NCBI GenBank assembly: GCA_963678705.1
Contig: OY783216.1
Coordinates: 10,788,001 to 10,852,000 of the forward strand
Source of the DNA: Panorpa germanica
Lineage: Eukaryota > Arthropoda > Insecta > Mecoptera > Panorpidae
Direction of reading: 5' to 3'
Length of the DNA stretch: 64,000 bases
A program made the translations under genes and the position numbers. Shown in pieces: positions 10,845 through 22,139 of this stretch. Under the pieces are notes generated by a model. It searched no databases and was not told the DNA's origin. It saw only the letters and a list, made by a program, of their open reading frames with translations. The first letter of the stretch is position 1, and the number at the start of each line of letters is the position of its first letter.

Positions 10845-11945
10845 ATGACAGGGGCTTCTGTACCTGACCCGACCCGGACCCGAACCCGCCGAGTAGTGGC
10901 CTTAAAGACGGACCCGGGATCCGGGTGTAAAATTCGACGGATGCGGGTCCGGTTACAAAATAAAATTATAGCAGAGCTCGATCAGAAAGTGCTAATTTTA
11001 ACCTGCAAAACACTAACATTAACACTAAATTTATTGAACGAGCTTTGTTAGAGTTAAAGTCAGTGGCGTAGCGTGCCTTAGACGGGCTCCGTATCAAAAT
11101 TTGTTGGGGGCCCAAATGATGGGTAAAGATTTTTTACAAAAGGAACAAATACACACATTTGGGGGTCCATATAGCGCAGCGCCCCGTATAATTGATAAGG
11201 CTGATACGGTGCTAGCTACGCCACTGGTTAAACTGTTCACAGATGTTGAAGTCGATAGATTTTGAAGGGCTGACGTGATTTTGAATATAATGAATGACCA
11301 TGAACCTACAAAATTGGCATTTAAAGTCCTAAGTCTGAACTGAACGACATCGTACTGAATTATATGAAGAAAAGGATGGCGGATTCAACAAGTCAAATAG
11401 CGAGTGAATTGCTGTAAAACATTGAGAAACAGCTGGATGATAAAATGCATTTGAACTTAATGAATTTATTCAAGTCGTTCAAACAGCTCAATTAAGAACC
11501 TTAAGTTTAGCTACGCAGCTAATGAGTAGACTTTCCGCCAATTTGGCAGTCTATTCTACGGACAACTTGGAGAAGTCGCTATTGGTCGATGGAGGCTGAT
11601 GATTTTGGAAAGTTAAAGCAGGAGTTTGCTTTTTCTAGAAATACAGAAAAACGAACCTTGAACTTAGAGATGCTTTATGAAGCAAATTGCATAATAAAAC
11701 TAACTTCGACGTATAAACAACGAACATTACGGATCTGCAAATTTTTGCAACAAGATTGGAACTGGGGGATAAGTCCCTTATTGCTTTGGTGTTTCTTGAA
11801 TCTACATTAGGGCTAGTATGGATTGCAAGGCTATTATGTAATAACTTAAATAATAAATGAATTGCAATAAATACTTGATAGTTCAGATGTTTTTATATTT
11901 TTCTGATTTTTGACTGGATCCGGACCCGGATCCGTCGGATTTCCC
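10845..11945 (+). mobile_element. Decayed hAT transposon, transposase C-terminus
   Basis: Terminal regions are rich in GGGTCCGG/CCCGACCC words: 10858-10965, and inverted at 11915-11945. Between them, 11589-11810 reads KLKQEFAFSRNTEKRTLNLE then IKLTST, resembling the segment before the hAT dimerisation domain. The next part of that domain continues in another frame as FATRLELGDKSLIALVFLEST, so at least one frameshift separates the halves. Earlier coding stretches contain further stops. The fragment at 63128-63960 shows the same KRTxNLxxLxxA pattern. A small hAT MITE sits inside at 11061-11226. The element is dead. Confidence 0.78.
11061..11226. mobile_element. Small hAT-type MITE nested in the hAT fossil
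   Basis: The ends CAGTGGCGTAGCGTGCC and, inverted, CAGTGGCGTAGCTAGCACC bound 166 bp. The flanks GTTAAAGT (11053-11060) and GTTAAACT (11227-11234) match at 7 of 8 bases, fitting an 8-bp hAT duplication. Confidence 0.9.
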
Positions 11946-12692
11946 TATGAATGACCCTTTGTCTGCTACACAATTTCCACTAACATAAAGGAAAAACAGT
12001 TAAATATAAAATTAACACATTTTCTTGTCTATTTCCATTGAGTTTCACTTATTCTCCTAATAAATACAATTATCGATCCACTGGACTACACATTTAGTAC
12101 ATTCAAGTTCCTTATAGTTCTGTGCCTGGGTTAAGTAAAATGTCACGCACTTTAATCACGTGATACCACCGTTAGGGTTTACTTTTATTGTAAACATTAA
12201 CGAAATATAATTAGCTCTGAAAAACATCGAAAGGAAAACGAATAAAGCGTAACTCGTTGTTACGTGGGTTAAGTAACGCTAAGAAACGGAAAACAGAAAA
12301 CGGTCAGCTTTGTTAAATGTATCGTAAGGGATGGAGGAAACAAGTACACGCAACTAGGGGATGTATCACACGGTGTAGTAAAGAGTTACTGAACTGTGAG
12401 AGGGCCGGGTGAAGGGTTGTAGCGAGGAGACATTCATTACGATATTAAGAGGATTGATAAAGTGTTGCCGTTATGGACAGCGGTTTACTTGCTAACATGA
12501 AAATACTATTCAAATAAAAGCACTGATAAAAACTCCTAGTGCTATATTCTAACAAATATATTAAACATCGTCTTGAAATACTGAATTAAAAGATTCTAAA
12601 TTAACGAAAGTTCATCATTTTGATTTTTGTCACTTTGACAAGTGTATATTTGTAGTGAAATCGTATCAACAACAGGTAAAGCTCAGAGAACG
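11946..12692. other. No gene seen
   Basis: No coherent frame or repeat recognised. Confidence 0.45.
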
Positions 12693-12695
12693 TAA

Positions 12696-13283
12696 GGCCT
12701 GTCGCACACTGCAAGCGTATTTAGGGGTTCTCCCGTGTGACGGCCTGTTTTTTAAACATTTTTTAGAATTTTTTTTTTGACGTCCAATGTAAAGATAGAA
12801 CTTTGAAATTTTTATCAGTTATTTATTACTATTTCAAAATTATGTAAAACAAATTTCATGTAAAAATTTTCATTAGAACGTATGCTGTACCACTCTGAAG
12901 ACACCTGCTTCAAAAAAGGGGAGCTGGCTTCCTCCACGATTTTGGCTGATTAGCTTATGACAAAGAAAGAAAAAAAACGGCGTTTTTATCTATAGACTTT
13001 AAAATGCATAGAATGAACTAGAATAATTTGAAAATATTGAAAATAGGGTTTTTGACAGACTTGGGGCACTGTCTGCTTTGTAAACTCTTCATGATATATA
13101 ATGTTAATGCAAAACAACTCCAATACACCCTACAGAACACAAGTTTGACTTGTGGTACTGTCGTATCGAACCGTGATATGTATGTACTGTGACACAACAA
13201 ATGCAAAGTACACAGGAGTCGGCTTTGAGAGTTTTAGTACGAATTCGCCGTCGCTTAAATACGCTTGCAGTGTGCGACAGCCC
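12696..13283 (-). mobile_element. Harbinger-like MITE, family HB copy 2
   Basis: The ends are GGCCTGTCGCACACTGCAAG and, inverted, GGGCTGTCGCACACTGCAAG. TAA flanks both sides (12693-12695 and 13284-13286), a perfect 3-bp duplication. The part from about 13070 to 13283 matches HB copy 4 (48244-48723) in reverse. The left half from about 12724 to 13060 does not match other HB copies and may be a later insertion or a different internal sequence. Confidence 0.88.
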
Positions 13284-13286
13284 TAA

Positions 13287-13860
13287 TAAAGCTATAAACA
13301 GAATGTTATTTATTATGGATTATTGAGAACAAATAATAAAACTCTTGTTACAAAAAACAAACCACAAAAAGTAATACAAAATGTGAATGAGTTGACAAAT
13401 ATGATGCTGGATCCACTGGTCGTATATCAACGTTTTTACATCTCGCGAATTACGGTTTTTGTGACAATTCATCATACGGCTGGTCCAACGGACCGCTGGC
13501 CACTCGCGCTGGACCACCAATCACGCGTAGCTCTGATAAATCACCGTGAGAGCAAATCATGAGCAAAACAGATTTTTTATTATCGAGCTAATCGATCGCA
13601 TAAAAATTTATTAATTCGTTGTTAATTATTAATCAAATAGAGTACTCTATATTATACTGGGTCTCCAACATCAACGTTAATAATATTTTACATGGAACCC
13701 AAATTTCATTTCAAATAAAAATAATTTAATGATTACTATTTAACAACTTACACATGTGCTAATTGATATGAAGATCATTTTCTATAATCTTATGTTTATT
13801 GCATCCAGTACGAGTATGTCCACTATTTGCTTGTTTTTATCGTTAAGCATTACATCCTAC
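13287..13860. other. No gene seen
   Basis: Overlapping open frames on both strands at 13320-13562 lack any recognisable motif. Confidence 0.4.
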
Positions 13861-13992
13861 TAGGGCTTCACACGAGACGAGATAAGGCGAGAGTTTCAAA
13901 AATCTCGCCTCGTTCTCGTTAGTTTAGAAAAAAAATAGGTTTAGTTTTAGTCTCGTTTCCGTCTCATAATCGTTTGTCTCGTCACATCTCGA
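13861..13992 (+). mobile_element. hAT-type MITE family E, truncated copy
   Basis: The first 130 bp match the intact element at 56539-57018 almost perfectly, starting TAGGGCTTCACACGAGACGA. The match stops where repeat family A begins, and the other half is not found beyond that repeat. Confidence 0.85.
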
Positions 13993-14462
13993 ATTGTAAA
14001 TTTTTAAACAAACTTATGTCTTGCTTCTGAAATCAGAGACTTTTATTTTAGTAATTTACATATACATCATAAAAATTACACTGTTTAACTTAAATCATAC
14101 TATCTTAACTGAAATCAAAGAAACGACATTTAAAGTTTATTATTTAAATTGTCAAATCCTTTTTATCTAATTATATAATAACTTAACATTATGCACAGTG
14201 AGTTCTGTTAGCTCCAAATATCAAATGTGTTTCTTTAAAACGTTATCCATGGAGTCCATGAGAATATGGTTACTGTTACACCGACAGACGAGCTTTGTAC
14301 CAACTTCTTTTTTTGGAGTCGGAGTAGGCAGTTACTCGTTGCACTACACACACCACAATGAAAGTAGCTATAACTAATATATCCCGTTAGCTCATCTGAC
14401 GAGAATGCAATTGTGATATCGCTAGTCAGTGTTACCAACACAAGAAATATAATTTCTTTACA
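13993..14462 (-). repeat. Repeat family A, copy 2 (possible solo LTR)
   Basis: Read on the minus strand it starts TGTAAAGAAATTATATTTC and ends AAATTTACA. It joins directly to the truncated MITE on the left. It is longer than copies 1, 3 and 4 because it has extra text in its first third (ending near 14400) that is also found in copy 5 at 34637, suggesting a subfamily. Confidence 0.65.
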
Positions 14463-14519
14463 TTTATTTATTCAAGTTTTCAATTAGGATTTGATCAGTG
14501 TAAAAATTCTTCACATTTA

Positions 14520-14641
14520 TACAGGGTGTCCCAAAATTCAACGATAAGCGGGCACCCGAGGGTGGTCCTGCTCATGACTACACAAGAAAAAAGAGGTTGA
14601 AAATTTTTGCAGCTTATCGTTGAATATTGGGACAACCTGTA
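14520..14641. mobile_element. Short MITE with TACAGGGTGTCCCA ends
   Basis: The ends TACAGGGTGTCCCAAAATTC and, inverted, TACAGGTTGTCCCAATATTC continue into paired CAACGATAAGC arms around a short loop. The 122-bp unit is flanked by TA on both sides, compatible with Tc1/mariner-type integration. Confidence 0.8.
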
Positions 14642-14643
14642 TA

Positions 14644-15540
14644 AAAATCTTAACTGTGTTGCGGAGAGGAAGGTATTCTTGATCATGTGATCTATGATGG
14701 AAAAATAGAAAGAGTTAGATAGATGCATTACTCAATATTGTTAGTATTACACCAATATCACAGTGAATGTTTAATTTTTGATTGCAGATGTGAAAAGTGG
14801 AATACGCAAGTTCAATCAAGCACAAAAATTGATGAAATTTTTATACAAAGTATCGATAATGTTTTTAATAAAGGCAGTTGTATAATAAGCCATAATCACT
14901 GCTGATTATATTATCAATCCGTGTGTCTTATGGACTTTCCGGCTTATTGGACACATGAAAGGGACGATTTAAACCTGCGTTTAACTTCTCAACCATCATT
15001 AAACAATCCTTAGCTGCCTTTTGTATTTTCCAAGAACGTTAACGATAACGGGTTGGAAGGAGGAGGGTTTATAACTTATCCTTCCGTTAATACCATTTCC
15101 CTTGTTGCTGATACTAAGCTGATCTCCGATTGAACCGAGGCATTATCTTTTATTATGTTCACCCTTTTGAAATTCGTTAATTACTGATCATTAATTAATA
15201 TTCTATTGTTAGAACGTTGATAAGAGTTTCGAGATACTCGTTAAGTTTGAAATTGACATGGCTAGAATTTCTCAATCGAAAATAAATTTCCCACTTCGTT
15301 TTCCATTATTCTATTCGGATCATGTGCAACAACAACTTGAAATAATTTGGATATTATTTGAGCACTCATTTATTAAATAGAATTTTAATTTATTCTTAAA
15401 TTTATTTAAATTTGCAATGTTTTTTATATAATTAGATAGGGTAACATGTGCTACCATCTAGCGTCCTTGTATATTAACCCAATGCGAGTTGTTCAAAAGT
15501 ATTCAATAGTTATATTATTATTTTAATTTCCGTGCACTTC
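14644..15540. other. No gene seen
   Basis: Unique-looking sequence; no coherent frame. Confidence 0.45.
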
Positions 15541-16588
15541 TGGGGCGCTATTCCTGAGTTCAATCGAATCGTAAACTCTTCTTCTTTCCGTAAAAATTAC
15601 TCGACTTACTGAAAAGTGCTATTCCTGAAAATTTTATGAAAATTTACGAGTAGAGAAATCGAACATTTGCACGTCGACTATTTAGCTTGAGAATGTACGA
15701 TCGAGTAGTAAATTTTAGTGATTTTTATTAGTTATCACTGTTTCAGGCAAGAGTATTTAATAAAATTTGTGTTGTTTGTTTTATTTTTCTAGAAATGTCA
15801 AAAAAATAAATATTTGTTGAAGTTAACCTAAAATTTTTCTATTACTTTTTATTGCGCTTTATATTAATTTAATAAAAATGACATCTCTAAGAAGTATGGC
15901 TTTAAATAATTTACCTATGCTTGAAGAAACGGAGTTAAATTATATGGAAAATGAAATACAGTTAAGAAAATACAACCATTAGAATCAGAAACTAGACGTA
16001 GCCAAAACACTTAATTAATAGATTTATTTATCATAGAATATACTGTTTATTTATTAATAAAATTAGAAACAGTATATTATGTTTATTCTTAAATATACTT
16101 ATTAAAATAAGTGCTGTTTTTTTAATCTATCGTAATTTAACAAATATAATGTATTCTAATATTCTATTAATGCATATAATTTTTAAAATTCAATTGTGAA
16201 ATGATTAAAAGTTCTATAAAATTAATAAATAGGAAAATATATAAATTATTATGCAAACTCTGTATTCAATATTAAATTTGTACTATACTAAGACCGACTA
16301 AGATAAATGCTTCTTTTAAAATCCAGAAAAACGGTAGAAATAATAGTTTAGCCAGATAATGATATCCAACTTACAAAAAATATTTAAATTAATCTAAATT
16401 TCCCGCATTTTGCTGGTCTACAAAACGTTCTACACAATATATTCAATTGAATGGAGAATGTTAGTTTCGATTGTATTCAGGAATAGTGTTTACAATTGTG
16501 ACCGAATCACTCGTCTCACTCTTCACTCGTTTCGATCGAATCTGTTCGATTGCGAACATTGCTCGCAAAATTCAGCATTAGGGCCCCT
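15541..16588. mobile_element. Possible non-autonomous DNA transposon (about 1 kb)
   Basis: Imperfect inverted ends TGGGGCGCTATTCCTGA and, inverted, AGGGGCCCTAATGCTGA suggest a DNA transposon. Inside, 15878-15982 encodes a 34-codon frame starting MTSLRSMALNNLPMLEETEL that could be the remnant of a transposon protein. No target duplication was found, so boundaries and superfamily are tentative. Confidence 0.45.
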
Positions 16589-17139
16589 GAATTGCACTTA
16601 AAGTAGTTTGCACGTGACAATCGGAGAGAAAAGCAAAGCTCGGCAGTCAATACGAAAATTTTAAAATACTTAATAGCAGACTAATTTATTTTTGTCGGAG
16701 ACTGTACTCGATACATAGAAACTTTCATATGCAGACACAAGCTAATACAGTCACACTACACGGCTGTTTTCTTTTTTTTAAATTTTAACCTGAAATATTT
16801 GTATCTGTTCAACAAATCGATAAAAAGAATTCCATCTCTCATTTCTAAATTTTGGCTAATTCTTTGTTTTATTAAGAATTAGTTTGTTAGAGCATTCCTA
16901 GAAACGGTTTTTCAGATATACACAAAACTATGTCTTTATATATTTTCTTGTTATATCGACCCGTTGCATGTTAATTATGTGCACTTTAATTATAAATATC
17001 TCATTTCACAATCGATGGAAAAATTTCACTTTTTTTTTAAGAAATTGAATATCAGACACTTATATTAACACTATATATTTTAATTTTATGAAATTTTTAA
17101 GAAACGTGGATTTACTTCCATATTACCGTGAACTTGAAC
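16589..17139. other. No gene seen
   Basis: AT-rich sequence with no recognisable feature. Confidence 0.45.
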
Positions 17140-17423
17140 AGGCGATTCTTCTTAAAAAGATCGATCTTTTAATCGATTCGAATCGAAATGTAAGAAATCG
17201 ATTGGGAAAAAGATCGATAGGAAAAAGAAAATTCTATAAGATCGATTTCTCAAAAATCGATTTTTCGATTCTTTTTGAGTTTTTATATAAAAAAAAGACA
17301 CTATCCAAAAAAAAAAAAGAAAAAGGAAAACGATTTTGTATTGATTTTATTTTTATTAAATTTGTAAAAAATACAAGTAAGCAATCGATTCTTCGATTAG
17401 TCGATTTCAGATCGCCATCCCTA
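17140..17423 (-). repeat. ATCGAT-rich MITE family B, copy 2
   Basis: Inverse orientation to the copies at 2264-2766 and 32207-32532, with the right end ATCGCCATCCCTA at 17411-17423. The long open frame across it (17088-17579) results from its base composition and is not a gene. Confidence 0.75.
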
Positions 17424-18435
17424 CGGCGTGAACCTTGCTCTGCAATACAATTTCTATACGAGAAGCAGAAAATAAACCTTGATATTACCTTGAGGAAAGC
17501 TAGCACTGGAAGACAATTTTATACCTGTGTACTTCATTATTTCTTTCCACATGGCTCCAATACAATTGGTAATTTGTGAATCAGTTGGTAATTAAGGCTT
17601 GCCATCTACTAATACATATACAGAACAATACTCATATAAAAAATAAAGAAAATATTTAATAAATCATCTCAAAAACGAAACAAGCTATTGAAGTATCAAA
17701 AACTTTCTTTTCCTCGGAATCTTTTTTCTCTTTGATTTATGATAGCTTCGCAGCCGAACTTCTTTTTATTAGTAATCTATATAATTTCTATAGATTCTTT
17801 TGATATCGATTGAGTAAAACTTATATAACAAGCTTAAAAAGAATAAGTATTGTGCTGCAGCCACGACTAGAAGAGGGCGTTACTAAATCATGACAAATGT
17901 AATAAAAAAATCAAACAAACACAAAAATATTTATTTCTCATGTGCGAGAAATACCGCTGCGGTCTAAATAAATATTCCATGGTTTGTACTCGCTATGAAT
18001 GATTCACAAGACGGTACTGAAACTGTCTCAGCTGCTGTATTCTCGGCCGTTGAACTGAAAGCTTAACGTATTTCAGAAATTCTGTAAAGGTGCTTTTCAA
18101 AAATAAATATTTCCGCTGAATTCCTATACGATAAACTAGATCTATATACACAAGGCAATTAAATAACAATATTTATTTAACTTTTAACATAACGTATCAA
18201 AAAGAAAGATCTGAACACACCCCATGTTCCTAAAACAATATTCATGCTTGAAAATAAAACTTAGGACGCCTCACAAAAAGCAAAACCCTGGCGAAGATTG
18301 ATCACATTTTGTAATGACCTCTTCTGCGCTTTTCCATCATTCGTATTTGCCTACTGACAAATAGCTTCAGCAGCGATAGAGCGAGAGGAAAGATTTTTAT
18401 TTCTCTTTCTAAATCATATTGTTTTATAACATTTA
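17424..18435. other. No gene seen
   Basis: AT-rich sequence with no coherent frame and no match elsewhere in the window. Confidence 0.45.
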
Positions 18436-19110
18436 CTAGAGCTTACCCCCGTCGCAAAGCCACGTCCTTTTTAGTGTGTATGACTTGAATCCAACAAAAT
18501 AATTCGTAATTTCATTTCAAATTGAAATATTTAAGTTAAAATATATATTTTTTTTCAACAAAATATAAAATATTTTCAATTTATTCGTTATTTGACCGAC
18601 CTACTTTTTTTTACAAAATTTGGAATTTTTTTTTCGATTTGTAAATTAGGTACCAAAGTTAGCTCATATATAAAATTTTAACTTTCTAGCACAATTTTTT
18701 CCCTCGGCAAAAACTGCCCCCGTGTCCCCAAATAAAATTTTTGAATTTTTTTTTATAATATACTTGATTATTAAGTAATCCAAAATTTAAGTTTTCTCTA
18801 TAGATTCCAACAGGGCCCTATAATTCTCTCACCGCCCCCTTCTGCAATTTTTCAATTTCTAATATAAAAAAAAAATATTATAAATTTCTAAATACTAAAT
18901 TTCAACTTTCTATCTTTTACAAATTAAAAGTTATAAAGCAAAAAGTATAAAAAATTTTTTTTAGTTTTTTTTAAACTACGGGTTTTCAGGAAATTCAGGG
19001 AACTATCCGAGAACGCCAATAGTCTTACATATTTTTTCTCTGCGAAATATGCAATTTTCAAGAAAATGCGCGGAACCGTTTTCGAGCTACCATACAAATC
19101 GCTGGAGAAT
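18436..19110 (-). mobile_element. Helitron-like repeat, family C copy 1
   Basis: On the minus strand the element ends in a hairpin resembling CGTCGCTTTGCGACG, a G-rich linker, then CTAG followed by T at 18436. This is the 3' signature of Helitrons. The body carries the conserved words CGGCT (near 19080), AATTTCCTGAA and GAAAGTTGAAATTT. It has no open frame, so it is non-autonomous. Copies are at 26240, 28490, 36607 and 54243, with a fragment at 27897. Confidence 0.72.
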
Positions 19111-19206
19111 ATAAACGTCAATGTTCAAGCAGAAGTCATTATGTGATGTTTCGGTCATAGGAAAAACCAACCTCTATTTTTCAACATTTATTTATTTTTT
19201 TTTTTT

Positions 19207-19372
19207 ATTTAATTTATGTAACGTCGGCCTATATCCGATTCTGAGTCATATCACCGACAACCTTCTTCAATGTTGGCCCGCAGAAAATATATATCTGATC
19301 CAGAAATCGAACCCGAAGACACAGCAGTCAGTATCAAGCATCAATGCACTCGCCCACTGTGTCGTCTAGCAC
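19207..19372 (-). mobile_element. tRNA-derived SINE, copy 1
   Basis: Read on the minus strand, the head has a tRNA-like A box (CACAGTGGGCGAGTGC region near 19350) and a B box (GGGTTCGATTTC near 19310). A body ending TAGGCCGACGTTACAT follows. The 3' text recurs at 34424 and the head recurs at 43020. The order of boxes and the unrelated tail distinguish it from a real tRNA gene. Confidence 0.8.
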
Positions 19373-19455
19373 ATTTATTATTTTTTAAATTTTAATTGTA
19401 GTCTAGTACATCTGTCATTGACAATATTAAATGGTCAAACTTGGATATTAATTTA

Positions 19456-19860
19456 CAGAGGTGGCCTTAGGGGGTGGCCAACAGCCCAGGGCCTTGCACC
19501 CTCTCGGAACAAGTAGAAAAATTCATTAAATCTCGCTCTTTAGACATCACTAGAATGACTGCGTATATCTTTTAAGGCACTCATGTACATTAGTTTATCA
19601 TCATTAATATTTGTCCTATTTGTGCTTGTTAATTTTTATGAATCTTACAATATAACATTTAAAATTCTACATTTATTTATTTAAAACTTTTGCATTTTCG
19701 TCAATCTTCATCAAAAATACTTACTTTCAATTTACACAAATTACACAAAGAACAAGGGCCTCGCAAAGATCTGCCGCCCGGAGCTTCGAAAAGTTCTGCT
19801 GTCCGGGGCCTCGCAAAGATCTACCGCTCGGGGCCTTGCAATGGCTAAAGCCGCCCCGGG
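19456..19860. mobile_element. Probable hAT-type MITE with GC-rich ends
   Basis: The left end CAGAGGTGGCCTTAGG and the right end, inverted, CCCGGGGCGGCTTTAGCC are imperfect mirrors around 405 bp. The flanks TTAATTTA and TAATTTTA match at 6 of 8 bases. GGGGCCTCGCAAAGATCT-like units are repeated near the right end. Confidence 0.6.
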
Positions 19861-20912
19861 TAATTTTAATTTTCAGGGTGTGAGCGGTTCCATTCCGTTC
19901 TCATCTTGAACAGTGTGTTAAAACAAATAAATCATGCAAAAAAGTCTATTCGCGTTACAAATAAACCTGTTATAAAATTTATACCAGATATAAACTGATA
20001 ATAAGCCTGTCCGGATAGGCTTTATACAAATTTTACTTGGTATATATTTTATAACTGGTTTATTTGTAAGGTGGTATTGGTTTTTTTTTGTGAACCGTGT
20101 TATTTCGAATCAGTGTACAAAAAAATTCTTGTACAACGAGGGTAAGGTACTCTCTTTTTTAACTACGACTTACTCTGACTATGGACTTTATTCCTCATGC
20201 TCTATAAAAGTGTTTGAAGTATTTGATTTAGGAGTATTTGAATTTGTTAAAATGTCAGTGAGTTTTCGGTCAACATTGATGATAAATTCTTCATAATGAT
20301 TTCTACAATACCATTCTAATAAATTTAATTAGAGGGGCTATACTAAATTATATTAAATTTAGGTATTACATCAACAATGTAAGCATCAAGGGATCAACTC
20401 TAGATGCCCATAAACGAAGGAACATAAATATGAAGGCACGTCAAAGTTTATAACCGATTTATGCATGAATTAAGGGATTTAATATCATCTAGTAATATAT
20501 ACTGTGCACTTAAATATAGTTGTATGACACTTACCCTAAATGCGGCCCTGTTATTGAGTGGTTATTATAATATATTCAGTATCGTATTACAAGATTGCTT
20601 ATTGGACGGGAATATAATACATGATTTATGATTGAAGAAAGATGCAGCCCTCAGCATATAAACATTTACTTCGACTCAATTATGTGTTATGTATAGCATC
20701 TTCTATGTATCCTTCTACCGGGTTAGTCCAGGCACACACTAGATAAAAGACTGTCTTTAGACGCGTACTGGAACGTATAGTGATTGAGGCAACACCATTT
20801 TAAAAGTTTAAACAAACAAAGCGTACGATTTATGTTAAAAACTCTTGTTGAAAGTGCGTGCTGTGTTAAGAGGGGAAGGGGGGGGGGGTTAAGGTTGCAA
20901 CCCTTTTTTTTA
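19861..20912. other. No gene seen
   Basis: Short open frames only. A run of about 12 G occurs near 20879. Confidence 0.45.
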
Positions 20913-21556
20913 GTTTATTTATATTAATGTACAATATTTTAAGTTTATTTTGTAAAAATTCGAAGTCGATTGGAGTAAACTATTGGATATATAGAGTTGT
21001 AAGTCTTCACCTCTCTGGTCTGAATTCGTCTTTCCCTTAAACTTTTAAATGCGTGCGTTTTAAATGGCTTTTTCAGAGTCGGTGCTCTCTCTAGCTCAAA
21101 ATCTACTGCACCGATTCTTGTGAAATTTTGCACACTCTATCTTTACAATAATGCCGAGGTAACGCTGTTGAGTTTTTTTTAATTTTTTTATTTTAACGTA
21201 TTTTAAAATAACAAACTTTTTGATTTCTTTCATGGAAATTGGTATTTTGACTTCTAAGTGCTATAAAAATCTGAAAAAATCAATAAAAAAAAATCGACAG
21301 GGTTACCTGCAGAAACTTACATTAACTATCGAAATCATTTTGGTTTTTCTATTTCAGAAAATCCAGTGATGAGTTATGAGTGGCACCGCAATGTTATTTT
21401 TTTTTGTGGCGTCTACGGAGATTCGCTGCCAATGCTTCATTTCTTGATATTTATTTATGAAAATTTTCCAAAGTATTCTGATATTTTATCATGTAGTAAT
21501 TATAGAAATAATTATATATTAACTGTGTCGTCAAAAAACATTATCGAAAATATGTG
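20913..21556 (+). repeat. Repeat family D, copy 1
   Basis: Shared with 31441-32087 and 61272-61908 (both reversed) and 55177-55450 (partial). It begins TTTATTTATATTAATGTA. In the middle are inverted arms based on GGTAACGCTGTCGA plus a T run (about 21157-21309). After a TTTCTATTTCAG stretch there is an open frame from MMSYEWHRN to SSKNIIENM that is also open in the copy at 31441-32087. No terminal inverted repeats. The element type is unknown. Confidence 0.7.
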
Positions 21557-22139
21557 TAATATATGTCAAATACGTTGTCTAAGATCGATGGCACACTAAA
21601 TACACAACCAACCAACCGCAAAAACGTATGTATATATATATACTCGTATATCAATATTGTAGAAAAATGTGTACAACATTGATTTTCAATAAAATATCCA
21701 AGTTTACGTTCTTTTACTTAAACTACGACACGGTCAATCATTATCACATAAATATCTTTCTGATCTCAGTTATTTTTATTAAAATAGATTCTCTATTCAA
21801 ATTTAAAAAAAAAACTAATGTACACCTTAATATATTTGGCGCTCATTGACTATCAGTTCTCCCCATGCTAATTTATTTAAATTTATATCGAACCTGAAAC
21901 GGTCACTCGACAAATTTTCACAACAATTAAATAATGATATCCTTAGTAATTGTACTTCAGTACGGGTTTTTACACTTACTAGAAGTCTGCCTTAATAGAA
22001 ATTCGATTTTCAATTCACTAAACAAATATTCTTCTTATCTCAATAGAATTCAGGTGAAATACTTGTCGTAGAATAGAGCTTTTACAGGTTTAAATAAAGT
22101 AGTTCATTATATCATTATTCCCTCTGCTACGCGAAATAG
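21557..22139. other. No gene seen
   Basis: AT-rich with several Phe/Ile-rich chance frames. Confidence 0.4.

Noticed and set aside
12724-13060. Similarity between the left half of HB copy 2 and the region near 51835-52030
   Set aside because: They share a few words (AGGGGTT, GCTGATTAGCT, CAAAAAAGG) but no continuous alignment could be made by eye.
17088-17440. An 8-bp hAT duplication around MITE B copy 2 (GTGAACTT / GTGAACCT)
   Set aside because: The octamers are similar but do not sit directly against the element ends, and other copies of the family show no duplication.
17088-17579. 163-codon open frame on the plus strand
   Set aside because: Most of it is the ATCGAT-rich MITE copy at 17140-17423. 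The frame is open because of base composition, with Lys/Phe/Ile runs and no domain.
19207-19372. A tRNA gene
   Set aside because: A-box and B-box-like motifs exist, but the sequence does not fold into a full tRNA and its tail is shared with another SINE copy.
21366-21599. A functional host exon
   Set aside because: The frame belongs to repeat family D, which has several copies, at least one of them interrupted. It is reported as a possible element protein instead.
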